Assembly: GCF_014873145.1 (NCBI RefSeq)
Contig: NZ_JADBEK010000001.1
Span: 6,572,001-6,636,000, forward strand
DNA from: Nonomuraea angiospora
GTDB taxonomy: Bacteria > Actinomycetota > Actinomycetes > Streptosporangiales > Streptosporangiaceae
Reading direction: 5' to 3'
DNA: 64,000 bases
Below the pieces are notes generated by a model that had not been told where the DNA came from, did no database searches, and saw only the letters and a program-made list of their open reading frames with translations. Positions 56,101 through 64,000 of this stretch are shown here, piece by piece; position 1 is the first letter of the stretch, and the number at the start of each line of letters is the position of its first letter. The translations under genes were made by a program, and so were the position numbers.

Positions 56101-56694
56101 ATGTACAAGCACGCCATTGCCGCATTCGCCGCGACTTCCGGCCTGCTGCTGGCCGCAGGGCCGGCCGCCGCAGAAGAAGGGGCCGTGGACACGGTCCTGT
56201 GCGGCGACAACAACGTCGTCAGCTACAACGCGCAGTCAGCCTGGGCTCACAACTTCGAGGCCCAGACCCAGGCGGTCTTCGACGACTCGACGCTGGGCCC
56301 GCCGTGGTCCGGAAGCTTCGTCGACGGCCTGACCTGGTTCAACCGGACGACGACGTGCAGCCAGAGCGTCCCCTCGTACAAGGCCGGCGGCGTCGCCGGC
56401 CTGCTCGACGGGCTGCTCAACCCCGCACCCGCGGCGCAGCAGCCCTGCACGACGGCGTCCACGTCGCCCTCGTCGCTGCTGGCCACCCTCGGACTCACGC
56501 AGGTCGTCGACTCGCTCTGGCTGGGCGCGGTGCCCTGCGCCACGACGACCACCTGGTCCCCGACGACCACCTGGTCCCCGACCACCGGGACCTGGATGAT
56601 CGAGTCGCCGGGCGATCTCACGGTGGAGCAGCCCGTGACGCTCCTGGACACCTCCGGGGTCACGTCGCTGGTCAACCAGATCCTCGGCAACTGA
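56101..56694 (+). CDS. Secreted protein of unknown function
   Basis: 197 aa with a signal peptide (MYKHAIAAFAATSGLLLAAGPAAA). The mature part has four Cys (VLCGD, TTCSQ, QPCTT, VPCAT), probably two disulfides, and a Thr/Trp/Ser/Pro repeat (TTTTWSPTTTWSPTTGTW). AGGGAG lies five bases before the ATG. No family is recognised. The Ser/Thr-rich segments could be O-mannosylated by the Pmt enzymes of this window; that is inference. Confidence 0.75.
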   Translation: MYKHAIAAFAATSGLLLAAGPAAAEEGAVDTVLCGDNNVVSYNAQSAWAHNFEAQTQAVFDDSTLGPPWSGSFVDGLTWFNRTTTCSQSVPSYKAGGVAGLLDGLLNPAPAAQQPCTTASTSPSSLLATLGLTQVVDSLWLGAVPCATTTTWSPTTTWSPTTGTWMIESPGDLTVEQPVTLLDTSGVTSLVNQILGN

Positions 56695-56905
56695 CGCGCC
56701 TCTGGCCTCACTGTCAGAGGGACGGGGCGAAGGGACTTCGACATGGACGGCGAGCACCCCGCACCGGCCCGGCTCAACCTAAGACGGACGGCCTCGGCAT
56801 CGCGTGAACCGAACGCGCCTGGCAGGAGGACAACACTTTCCTCTGCCGGCACACCGGTGCCGAGCCGTCCCCTCCCACCGTCCCGTGGACCCTGGGAGTT
56901 CACGA

Positions 56906-56936
56906 TGCTGTACGCCGACGCGCGCGGCGTACAGCA
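56906..56936. terminator. 12-bp stem hairpin between convergent genes
   Basis: TGCTGTACGCCG-ACGCGCG-CGGCGTACAGCA, exact arms, 23 bp before the end of the NmrA-like gene and 212 bp after the secreted protein gene. A smaller CCTCTG/CAGAGG stem lies closer to the secreted gene, near 56701-56719. Likely bidirectional. Nothing else is supported in 56695-56959. Confidence 0.7.
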
Positions 56937-56959
56937 GGTCGTGCCGAAGCGGCCCGCGG

Positions 56960-57805
56960 TCAGCGGAACTCGTCCGCGTGGTCCGCGGCCCAGCGCCCGA
57001 ACGTACGCGCCGGCGCCCCGGTGATCTCCTCCACCGTCGAGGTGATCAGCTCCGACCGCGGCCGCGCCTCCGCGCTGGCCAGCAGGGCCTCGACCAGGGC
57101 CGGCGGCCTGCCGTCCGCGAGCATCTGCGCACGCGCGTCCTCCACGGGCACCTTCTCGAACCGCAGCGCGCGCCCGACGGCCTCCCCGATCGCGCGCACC
57201 TGCTCGGCCCGGCCCACCACCTGAGGCCCGGTCAGCACGTACGTCGCGCCGTCGTGCCCTTCGTCGACCAGCACCCGCACCGCCACCTCCGCGACATCGC
57301 GCGGGTCGATCACCGCGGTGGCGGCGATCTCCGGCCCGCGTACGACACCGGTGGCGCGGATCTGCGCCGCCCATCCCCGGGTGTTGGAGGCGATGGTGTT
57401 CGACCGCAGGACGGTCCATCGCAGCCCGGACCGCTCGATCAGGCCCTCCATGTCGGCGTGCAACTGGTTGATCGGGTCGCTCTGCCGCTCCGCCTCGTCG
57501 TCCACCCCCGACGACGAGAGGTAGACGACCCGGCGGGCCCGGCTCCCGATCACCTCCAGAACGGCGGAGGCTCCGTCGGCGGTGAGGAAGGGCCACACCA
57601 GGAACACCGTCTCCACGCCCGCCGGCGCCCGCTCAAGCGTGCCGGGCGCACCCAGGTCGCCCTCCACGGCCGCCACTCCCCCTGGGAGCCGCGCCGCCCG
57701 CGCGTCCCTCACCAACGCCCGCGCGGAAGCACCGGCGGACACCAGCCCGGCCACGACCTGCCGGCCCACGTTCCCGGTCGCGCCGGTCACCAGAATCTCG
57801 GTCAT
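56960..57805 (-). CDS. NmrA-like NAD(P)-binding oxidoreductase
   Basis: 281-aa atypical SDR. ILVTGATGNVGRQVVAGLVSAG is the Rossmann GxxGxxG motif. RRVVYLSSSGVDD follows, but the YxxxK pair is absent, as in NmrA/QOR2-like proteins, which reduce quinones or only sense NAD(P). LRSNTIASNTRGWAAQIRATGVV and AVIDPRDVAEVAVRVL are typical. The start is MTEILVTG. No operon partner. Confidence 0.88.
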   Translation of the reverse strand: MTEILVTGATGNVGRQVVAGLVSAGASARALVRDARAARLPGGVAAVEGDLGAPGTLERAPAGVETVFLVWPFLTADGASAVLEVIGSRARRVVYLSSSGVDDEAERQSDPINQLHADMEGLIERSGLRWTVLRSNTIASNTRGWAAQIRATGVVRGPEIAATAVIDPRDVAEVAVRVLVDEGHDGATYVLTGPQVVGRAEQVRAIGEAVGRALRFEKVPVEDARAQMLADGRPPALVEALLASAEARPRSELITSTVEEITGAPARTFGRWAADHADEFR

Positions 57806-57862
57806 GACCGGGTCAGCCCGGGCGCACACGGCGATATTCCGGCCGGTCCCGAGCGGGTCGCC

Positions 57863-58294
57863 CTACGAAGGCAGCCACGAGGGCCACCAGGGCAGGACGC
57901 AATCACCGGGCGTGCCCTCGGTGGCGACGTCGTACATGACCATCGCCACCGGCCCCGCGATCGTGATGCCGACGGCGAGCAGCGACAGGACGGGCACCGG
58001 CCACACCCGGCGGGCCACCGGCGGAAGCCGGGCCAGCAGGTGCAACGGCAACGCCAGGACCGCCGACAGGACCGCGACGACCGGGATGACGGCGAAACGG
58101 GTCAGCAGCCACATCCCCTCGGACAGCTTCTCGCCCGAGCTCAGGTCGAGACCGCAATGGACCTGCGCGCGGGCCACCAGGGTCACGTCGAAGTAGCTCC
58201 CGGCGATCGCGCACGCCAGGGCGACGACCACGGAAAGGCCGCACCCGAAGGTCCAGGACACCTCGCCGGCCCTCTCCAGTCTCCGGTCGATCAC
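57863..58294 (-). CDS. Small membrane protein of unknown function
   Basis: 143 aa with three to four membrane spans (~15-35, 62-88, 97-120) and a hydrophilic outer loop with Cys (VHCGLDLSSGEKLSEG) and another Cys near the end (GDCVLPWWPSW). GTG start (MIDRRLERAGE) without a clear ribosome site. No family recognised. The reading frame and bias support a real gene. Confidence 0.65.
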   Translation of the reverse strand: MIDRRLERAGEVSWTFGCGLSVVVALACAIAGSYFDVTLVARAQVHCGLDLSSGEKLSEGMWLLTRFAVIPVVAVLSAVLALPLHLLARLPPVARRVWPVPVLSLLAVGITIAGPVAMVMYDVATEGTPGDCVLPWWPSWLPS

Positions 58295-58415
58295 GCTGCC
58301 ATCGAAGCAGACGGGTGTGCGCGTCTTACGCGCCCGCTGTGAGGGCTCTGTGCAGAATCCGCGCGCCGGCGACGCCCGGCGGTCGATACGGCCAGGCCCT
58401 CGGCCGCGGGCTGAA

Positions 58416-58522
58416 TGAAAGTTTCACCGGCGGTCGAGCCCGCGGTAAATCCCTGGCCAGCGGCGATGCTTTCGGGGGTGACGGGTTTGCAGTGGCGCAT
58501 TGACGGGGGGAAAGCGCTTTCC
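58416..58522 (+). promoter_or_regulatory. Two palindromes upstream of the pectate lyase gene (LacI-type operator)
   Basis: GGAAAGCGCTTTCC at 58509-58522 is a perfect palindrome with the GAAAGCGCTTTC core of LacI/GalR-family operators. TGAAAGTTTCA at 58416-58426 is a second perfect palindrome. Together they suggest sugar-responsive repression of the lyase, perhaps with looping. No LacI gene is in the window. Confidence 0.65.
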
Positions 58523-58572
58523 TACTGTGGCGTCGTTTTCGCCCGCGCCTCGTACCAACACCTTGGAGAACG

Positions 58573-60147
58573 ATGATGCGCCTGAAAGCCGTCCTCACGT
58601 GCGCCGGCCTGTTAGCCGGTGCGTTCGTCGCACTGTCACCCACCGCCGCACAGGCCGCGCCGACGCGGTACGAGGCGGAGAGCTCCCCCGCGGTCTGCAC
58701 CGGCACCATCGACAGCAACTGGTCCGGGTACTCCGGCAGCGGATTCTGCAACGGCAACAACGCCACCGGCGCCTCCGCCCAGTTCACCGTCAACGCCGGC
58801 GCGGCCGGGACGGCGACGCTGAGCGTGCGCTTCGCGAACGGCACCACGACCGCCCGGCCCGCCGACCTGATCGTCAACGGGTCGACGGTCCAGAACGTCT
58901 CGTACGAGGGCACCGGCGCGTGGGACACCTGGGTCACCAGGACGTTCACCGTGTCGGTGCGCTCGGGCAGCAACACCATCCAGCTCAGCCCGACCACCTC
59001 GAACGGCCTGGCCAACATCGACTACATCGAGGTCGACGCGGGCGGCACGACCCCGCCCACGGGCAACGCGCTGTACGTGGCGCCGAACGGCAGGGACGGC
59101 GCGACCGGGACGCAGTCGGACCCGACGACCCTCACCTCGGCGATCACCCGCGTCACCGCCGGCGGGACGATCTACGTACGCGGCGGGACCTACAACTTCT
59201 CGCAGACGGTCACCATCGCGCCGGGCAACAACGGCACCTCCAGCGCCCGCAAGAAGCTGTCCGCCTACCCGGGTGAGACCCCGATCCTGAACTTCTCCGC
59301 CCAGAGCGAGAACTCGGCCAACCGCGGGCTCGCCGTGAACGGGTCGTACTGGCACGTCTACGGCATCGTCGTCGAGCGCGCCGGCGACAACGGGATCTTC
59401 GTCGGCGGCAGCAACAACATCATCGAGCGCACGGAGACGCGCTTCAACCGCGACACGGGGCTGCAGCTCTCCCGGATCGCCTCCGACACGCCCCGCGACC
59501 AGTGGCCGTCCAACAACCTCATCCTGAGCGCGTTGTCGCACGACAACGCCGACTCCGACGGCGAGGACGCCGACGGCTTCGCCGCGAAGCTCACCGTCGG
59601 CTCCGGCAACGTCTTCCGCTACTGCGTGTCCCGCAACAACATCGACGACGGCTGGGACCTCTACACCAAGACGGACACGGGCGCCATCGGCCCGGTGACC
59701 ATCGAGGACTCCCTGTCGTACAACAACGGCACGCTCAGCGACGGCAGCCAGGCCGGCAACGGCGACCGCAACGGCTACAAGCTGGGCGGCGAGGACATCG
59801 CGGTCAACCACACCATCCGGCGGAGCATCGCGTACCGCAACGGCAAGCACGGCTTCACCTACAACCGCAACCCCGGCACGATGACGGTGTCGGACAACGT
59901 CAGCATCGACAACACCGAGCGCAACTACTCGTTCGACGCGGGCACCTCGGTGTTCCGCAACAACGTCTCGTGCCGCAGCGGCAGCGGGACCAATGACCGG
60001 ATCGTCGGCAACTCCGACAGCTCGAACCAGTTCTGGTCCGGCTCGAACGGGTCCCGGTGCTCGTCCTACAGCGGCGCCCTGAGCTGGTCCTTCGCCTCGG
60101 ACGGCCGCCTCGTCGTGACCTTCGGCGGCACGCCGGTGACGCCCTGA
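58573..60147 (+). CDS. Secreted CBM35 + PL9-type pectate lyase
   Basis: 524 aa. Signal peptide (MMRLKAVLTCAGLLAGAFVALSPTAAQA). A CBM35/CBM6-like beta-sandwich at ~30-155 runs from RYEAESSPA to NIDYIEVDAGG. A TPPTG linker leads to a right-handed beta-helix of PL9 type (ALYVAPNGRDGATGTQSDPTTLTSAI, NGIFVGGSNNIIERTETRFNRDTGLQLSR, NADSDGEDADGFAAKLTVGSGN). The Asp-rich and Lys residues of the latter form the Ca2+/Lys catalytic site. It would cleave pectin in plant matter. GGAG sits four bases before the ATG. Confidence 0.88.
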   Translation: MMRLKAVLTCAGLLAGAFVALSPTAAQAAPTRYEAESSPAVCTGTIDSNWSGYSGSGFCNGNNATGASAQFTVNAGAAGTATLSVRFANGTTTARPADLIVNGSTVQNVSYEGTGAWDTWVTRTFTVSVRSGSNTIQLSPTTSNGLANIDYIEVDAGGTTPPTGNALYVAPNGRDGATGTQSDPTTLTSAITRVTAGGTIYVRGGTYNFSQTVTIAPGNNGTSSARKKLSAYPGETPILNFSAQSENSANRGLAVNGSYWHVYGIVVERAGDNGIFVGGSNNIIERTETRFNRDTGLQLSRIASDTPRDQWPSNNLILSALSHDNADSDGEDADGFAAKLTVGSGNVFRYCVSRNNIDDGWDLYTKTDTGAIGPVTIEDSLSYNNGTLSDGSQAGNGDRNGYKLGGEDIAVNHTIRRSIAYRNGKHGFTYNRNPGTMTVSDNVSIDNTERNYSFDAGTSVFRNNVSCRSGSGTNDRIVGNSDSSNQFWSGSNGSRCSSYSGALSWSFASDGRLVVTFGGTPVTP

Positions 60148-60154
60148 CAGAGGT

Positions 60155-60182
60155 GGGGCGAGTGCGCCACCGCACTCGCCCC
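60155..60182 (+). terminator. Terminator of the pectate lyase gene
   Basis: GGGGCGAGTGCG-CCAC-CGCACTCGCCCC, exact 12-base arms, seven bases after the stop, with further flanking GAGG/CCCTC pairing across a bulge. Confidence 0.85.
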
Positions 60183-60279
60183 GCCCTCAGCCGCGTCGGC
60201 CAAATGGAGCACGCGCTCTAGAACCGTATATATTGGAGCACACGTTCCGTTATTCCGACGACAGTGCAGGAGCTGGTGT

Positions 60280-61638
60280 ATGCCCTCGTTGTCCCATGCC
60301 CGCCATATCGGCGCCGGTGCCGTTCTTGCCCTCGCCCTCATCGGCTTACCTGCCGGGGCCGCCTCCGCGGAGCCCGGCGCGACCAGCGTCACCTTGACCG
60401 CCCAGGAGCAGCCCAAGCCGGCCCGCCCCACGCTGGAGGCCATCAAGCAGCGGGCCGCCCAGGACGGGATCCCCCTGGAGCAGGCCGTCAAGGACTACGT
60501 CAGCGCCACCGCCGCCAAGCAGACCTTCTCGGCCGCCGCCCAGCCCGACGGTCCCGTGGACACCCCCGACGTCATGGTGGACGACCTGCACGCGGGCGAG
60601 ATCGAGGACCTCACGCGCATAGCCGCCGCCGAGGGCATCGGGCTGGCCGCCGCGATCGACGCGATCTCCTGGCAGCCGCAGTTCGAGAAGGTGGCCGCGG
60701 AACTCGAGACCGGCTTCCCCGCCGAGTTCGCCGGCGCGGTCAAGGACGACGACAGCGCCTGGTTCGGCTTCAAGGGCGACGTCCCCGCCAAGGCGGTCGA
60801 ACTCGCCAGAACCCTCCCCGTACGCGTCGACCTGGTCGGCGGCCGCGGCTTCTCCGAGCAGGAGCTGTCCGCCGCCGCCACGGCCACCCACGCGGCCGTC
60901 CTGGCCGATCCCGCCGTCAAGGACGCCGCCACCTCCTACGACGTACGCACGGGGACCGTCATCGTGGAGGCGCAGTCGAGCGCGCCCCTCGCCGCCCAGG
61001 ACCTGCTGCCCCCGCAGGCGAGGGCAGCCGGGATCCAGGCCCAGTTCGTCCTGGTCGACAAGGTGTCGCAGCCGGAGGACAGGTACATGAGGGGCGGCGG
61101 CTCGCTCGGTAACTGCACGTCGGGCTTCAACCTGAAGTACATCCACAGCAACACCAAGCGCCACGGGACCGCGGGCCACTGCGCGCAGGACTACGCCACC
61201 CGCACGTACTCCAACCACAGTACCCACGGCGGCTCCACCACGGTGAAGCGCGTCTGGTGGCATATCGGCAGTTGGGGCGACCTCTCCTACTACACCGTCG
61301 GCTCCAAGACTCCGGGCCGCACGTTCTACCACGACTGGAACAAGACCAGGTACGCCGACGACCGCTCGGCCATGCCCTCCATCGGCACGCGCATCTGCCA
61401 CTTCGGCATAACCAGCGGCGGGAGCTGCGCCAAGGTCGCCCGCCGCGACGTGTCCGCCGGCGACATGAGGCACATGGTGGTCATGGACAAGAACATCAGC
61501 GAGCCGGGCGACTCCGGCGGCCCCTGGTACTACGCCGGGACCGCGTACGGCATCCACTTCGGCCTGATCGGCGGGAAGTCGGCGTTCACGCCCGCGTACC
61601 TCTTCCAGAACCGCGGCTACGACGTCTGGCACCGCTGA
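60280..61638 (+). CDS. Secreted trypsin-like (S1/alpha-lytic-type) serine protease with propeptide
   Basis: 452 aa. Signal peptide (ARHIGAGAVLALALIGLPAGAASA), a long propeptide (~35-265) and a mature protease from about RYMRGGGSLGNCTSGF. Triad: His in TAGHCAQ, Asp in SWGDLSYY, Ser in EPGDSGGPWYY. Paired Cys around the His (NCTSGF/GHC) match streptogrisin-like folds. AGGAG lies about seven bases before the ATG; TATATA near 60228-60233 may be its -10. The last 53 bp overlap the ABC-F gene on the other strand. Confidence 0.9.
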   Translation: MPSLSHARHIGAGAVLALALIGLPAGAASAEPGATSVTLTAQEQPKPARPTLEAIKQRAAQDGIPLEQAVKDYVSATAAKQTFSAAAQPDGPVDTPDVMVDDLHAGEIEDLTRIAAAEGIGLAAAIDAISWQPQFEKVAAELETGFPAEFAGAVKDDDSAWFGFKGDVPAKAVELARTLPVRVDLVGGRGFSEQELSAAATATHAAVLADPAVKDAATSYDVRTGTVIVEAQSSAPLAAQDLLPPQARAAGIQAQFVLVDKVSQPEDRYMRGGGSLGNCTSGFNLKYIHSNTKRHGTAGHCAQDYATRTYSNHSTHGGSTTVKRVWWHIGSWGDLSYYTVGSKTPGRTFYHDWNKTRYADDRSAMPSIGTRICHFGITSGGSCAKVARRDVSAGDMRHMVVMDKNISEPGDSGGPWYYAGTAYGIHFGLIGGKSAFTPAYLFQNRGYDVWHR

Positions 61639-63286
61639 CGGTTTCCGCCGCGCCCGCGCCCAACTCCAGGTGGGAGCCGGTGAACGCGGCCCGCAGGCGC
61701 CGATCGTGCGTCACGACCACCAGCGCGCCCCGGTAAGCGGACAGCGCCTCCTCCAGCTGCTCCACGAGCATCGGCGACAGGTGGTTGGTCGGCTCGTCGA
61801 GCAGGAGCAGGTCCACGGGCTCGCTCACCAGCCGGGCGAGCTCGATCCGGCGCCGTTGCCCGTAGGAGAGCTGCCCCAGGCGCAGCCCGAGGTCCGACGG
61901 CCGGAACAGCCCCAGGGCGAGCAGCGCGTCCGCGTGCTCGTCCAGGCTCCCGGGACGCCCGTACGCGTAGGCCCGCAGCACCGTCCGGTCCGCCGGCCCG
62001 ACGTCCCACTCGTCCTGCCGGAAGAGCCCGGCCCGGCCGGCCCGCCGTACCTCGCCCGCGTCCGGACGCAGCTCGCCGGCGAGCACGCGCATCAGCGTGG
62101 TCTTGCCCGCCCCGTTCGGGCCGGTGACGAGCAGCCGCTCACCGGCGCGGACGGTCAGGGAGTCGAGGCGAAGCCGGCCCGCCACCACCACGCCGTCGAG
62201 CGCGGCCACCTCGGTCCCGGAAGCAGCCCCGGAAGCAGCCCCGGAAGCGATCCCGGATGCGGCCCTCGCGGTGGCGAGGGCGGCGGTGAAGCGCAGCGGC
62301 TCGGGCGGTGGCGGCGCCGGGTGCTCGGTGAGCCATCGCAGCCGCTGCTGGGACTGCCGGATGCGCCCGGCGGCCCCGTGGGTACGCGAGCGCGCCCGCC
62401 AGGTGCCGGTGCCCATGCCCGCCTTGGGGGTCTTGCGCGGGATCCCGGCCAGCCGGCCCGCGTTGGCCGCCACCAGCGTGGCATGCCGGTCCAGCTCCGT
62501 CCTCCACTCCTCGTGGGCCCGTGCCTGCGCGGCGCGTTCGGCGGCCTTGGCGGCGAGGTATCCGGCGTACCCGTCACCGTAGCGGCGCACCTTCCCGTCG
62601 GCGACTTCCAGGATGGCGGTGGTCACCCGCTCCAGGAACACCCGGTCGTGCGTGATCGCCACGACCGTGCCCCGGTGGGCGCGCAGGCGCTGTTCGAGCC
62701 AGGCCACGGCCTGGTCGTCCAGGTCGTTGGTCGGCTCGTCGAGCAGCAGCAGCTCAGGAGCGGAGGCCAGCGTGGCGGCCAGGGCGAGCCTGGCGCGTTC
62801 GCCACCGGAGAGCGTGCCCAGCGGGCGGCTCCGGTCGAGCCCGGGCAGCCCGAGCCCGTGCAGCGCGATCTCCACGCGGACGTCGGCCTCGTAGCCGCCC
62901 CGCGCCTCGAACTGCGCCACGAGCCCCGCATACGCCTCCGCGTCCGTCTCTTCGAGCGACCGTTCGGCCGTCCGCATCCGGGCCTCGAGCTCTCGCAGGT
63001 CGGCCAGCGCCAGGTCGACGGCGTCGGCCACCGTCGCGTGCGGCGGCAGCGCGAGTGACTGCGGCAGATGTCCGACGCCGCCGGGCGCGACGACCAGGAG
63101 CTCGCCGTTGTCCGGCCGCTCGGCGTTCGCCATGAGCCTGAGCAGCGTGGACTTGCCTGACCCGTTGTCGCCGATCACTCCGATCCGCTCGCCGGGTCTG
63201 ACGGTGAGCGACACCCGGTCCAGGACGACGCGGGTGCCGTAACGCTTGGTGATCTCGGTGAGTGCGAGTTGGGCAGCGGTACGCAA
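61586..63286 (-). CDS. ABC-F protein, antibiotic-resistance (ribosomal protection) type
   Basis: 566 aa, two NBDs. GDNGSGKST, LSGGERARLALAATL, LLLLDEPTNDLDDQA; then GPNGAGKTT, LSYGQRRRIELARLV, LLLLDEPTNHLSP. An inter-domain linker with Arg-rich segment (KTPKAGMGTGTWRARSRTHG) precedes an ASG(A/I) four-residue tandem repeat encoded by 12-bp repeats near 62216-62263. It resembles actinomycete macrolide/lincosamide-type ABC-F self-protection proteins. TTG start with AAAGGAGGT upstream, both within a hairpin. It overlaps the protease gene by 53 bp. Confidence 0.85.
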   Translation of the reverse strand: MRTAAQLALTEITKRYGTRVVLDRVSLTVRPGERIGVIGDNGSGKSTLLRLMANAERPDNGELLVVAPGGVGHLPQSLALPPHATVADAVDLALADLRELEARMRTAERSLEETDAEAYAGLVAQFEARGGYEADVRVEIALHGLGLPGLDRSRPLGTLSGGERARLALAATLASAPELLLLDEPTNDLDDQAVAWLEQRLRAHRGTVVAITHDRVFLERVTTAILEVADGKVRRYGDGYAGYLAAKAAERAAQARAHEEWRTELDRHATLVAANAGRLAGIPRKTPKAGMGTGTWRARSRTHGAAGRIRQSQQRLRWLTEHPAPPPPEPLRFTAALATARAASGIASGAASGAASGTEVAALDGVVVAGRLRLDSLTVRAGERLLVTGPNGAGKTTLMRVLAGELRPDAGEVRRAGRAGLFRQDEWDVGPADRTVLRAYAYGRPGSLDEHADALLALGLFRPSDLGLRLGQLSYGQRRRIELARLVSEPVDLLLLDEPTNHLSPMLVEQLEEALSAYRGALVVVTHDRRLRAAFTGSHLELGAGAAETVSGARRRSRGSGRGTRA

Positions 63287-63296
63287 AGGGCGTACC
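63278..63296 (-). promoter_or_regulatory. Start-codon hairpin of the ABC-F gene
   Basis: On the minus strand GGTACGC-CCTTT-GCGTACC: exact 7-base arms. The left arm takes the last bases of the AGGAGGT ribosome site, and the TTG start begins in the loop and first arm base. Folding would hide translation initiation. Confidence 0.5.
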
Positions 63297-63317
63297 TCCT
63301 TTCTGAGCGTGGACAGG

Positions 63318-64000
63318 TCAGCCCGGGGCCTTCCGGCTGAGGTGCTCCCAGGCCCGGTACTCCTCCATGCGGGCCTGCTCCATCTGCTGGACCAGGTCGT
63401 ACGAGGCTCCGCCGACGATCAGCCGCAGCGGCGGCTCCGCCAGGTCGACCAGCTCCGTGATCACCGGCGCGGCGGTGCTCGGGTCGGGACCGGCGTCCTC
63501 GCCCCACATCTCGGCCAGCTGAGCGTGCAGCGGCTCGTACTCCGGGCGCCGCTCCGCGAGCGTGGCGCCCCGCGTGAACAGGTCCGTGCCGTACCCGCCC
63601 GGCTGCACGATCGTCACCTTGATCCCGAACGGCGCCACCTCCATCGCCAGCGCCTGGCTCACCGAGTCGAGCGCGGACTTGCTCGCCGCGTAGAACCCGA
63701 CGGACGCGAACCCGCCGCCGGACCCCATCGAGGTGACCTGCAGGATGTGCCCGGACCCCTGCGCCCGCAGGTGCGGCACCACGGCCTGGGCCACCCAGAC
63801 CGCGCCGAAGAAGTTGACGTCGAACTGGGCGCGGATCTGCTCCTCGGTGGCCTCCTCCACCATGCCCAACAGCAGTCCGCCGGCGTTGTTGACCACGATG
63901 TCGAGCCGGCCGAACGCCGCCGCGGCCTCGTCCACGACCTTCCTGACGGCCGCGCGGTCGCGGACGTCCAGCGCCAGCCGTACGAGGCTGTCGGGGTGGG
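63318..64000 (-). CDS. Short-chain dehydrogenase/reductase, 5' end outside window
   Basis: About 227 codons of a classical SDR. RLDIVVNNAGG (NNAG motif), ILQVTSMGSGGG (catalytic Ser region) and FYAASKSALDSVSQAL (YxxxK: Tyr and Lys present), then VTIVQPGGYGTDLF. The N-terminal GxxxGxG cofactor loop lies beyond the right edge. The substrate is unknown. It is followed on the same strand, about 30 bp on, by the ABC-F gene, possibly in one transcript. Confidence 0.88.
   Translation of the reverse strand, partial: HPDSLVRLALDVRDRAAVRKVVDEAAAAFGRLDIVVNNAGGLLLGMVEEATEEQIRAQFDVNFFGAVWVAQAVVPHLRAQGSGHILQVTSMGSGGGFASVGFYAASKSALDSVSQALAMEVAPFGIKVTIVQPGGYGTDLFTRGATLAERRPEYEPLHAQLAEMWGEDAGPDPSTAAPVITELVDLAEPPLRLIVGGASYDLVQQMEQARMEEYRAWEHLSRKAPG

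Overview
The window is a high-GC actinobacterial chromosome segment. The codon use (strong G/C third positions), the mycothiol/polyphosphate/protein-O-mannosylation gene families and the many GTG/TTG or apparently leaderless starts suggest a filamentous member of the Streptosporangiales (Nonomuraea-like). That assignment is an inference from gene content, not a database result. The left edge cuts cysN and the right edge cuts a short-chain dehydrogenase.

Layout. 0-4.1 kb: a minus-strand run cysN-cysD-cysQ plus a polyprenyl sugar phosphotransferase, with 1-nt stop/start overlaps (sulfate activation, PAP clean-up). 4.2-8.2 kb: the housekeeping run glmU-prs-rplY-pth, headed by a tRNA-Gln. 8.5-13.6 kb: acyl desaturase, a TetR regulator with a long charged helical tail, and a PHO-box-led ppk-mutT1 pair. 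13.7-18.1 kb: a P450 translationally coupled to a CYTH/CHAD polyphosphate-type protein, and a divergent tam/tamR-like pair with a VOC gene. 18.1-25.3 kb: an ABC-F gene, ispE, an arginase-family gene and an NlpC/P60 hydrolase, embedded in unusual tandem repeat arrays. 25.3-33 kb: rsmA(ksgA), a Ser/Thr kinase coupled to a secreted FG-GAP propeller, an Rpf-like protein lacking its catalytic Glu, tatD, metG. 33-40 kb: a glycosylation block (GT2, GT-C membrane transferase, two protein O-mannosyltransferases flanking rsmI). 40-54 kb: small regulator-plus-effector units (MerR/MBL, TetR/MFS, ECF42/YCII, TetR/HAD, a CmlA/Cmx-like efflux gene with a 9-codon leader, sigma/CU044_5270). 54-64 kb: mainly exported proteins (a PL9-type pectate lyase, a trypsin-like protease, an unknown secreted protein), a prolyl iminopeptidase, a second ABC-F and oxidoreductases.

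The backbone pmt-rsmI-metG-tatD-rpf-ksgA-ispE ... pth-rplY-prs-glmU-tRNA-Gln matches the order known from mycobacteria. Here it is split by about 10 kb of accessory genes, and the usual rpf-ksgA-ispE unit is broken up by insertions and an ispE inversion. The most unusual signal is that three unrelated genes (P450, ABC-F, ispE) have their last coding bases repeated as degraded tandem copies beyond their stop codons. Two other large intergenic repeat fields (22/88-bp and 18-bp periods) lie in the same 12 kb.
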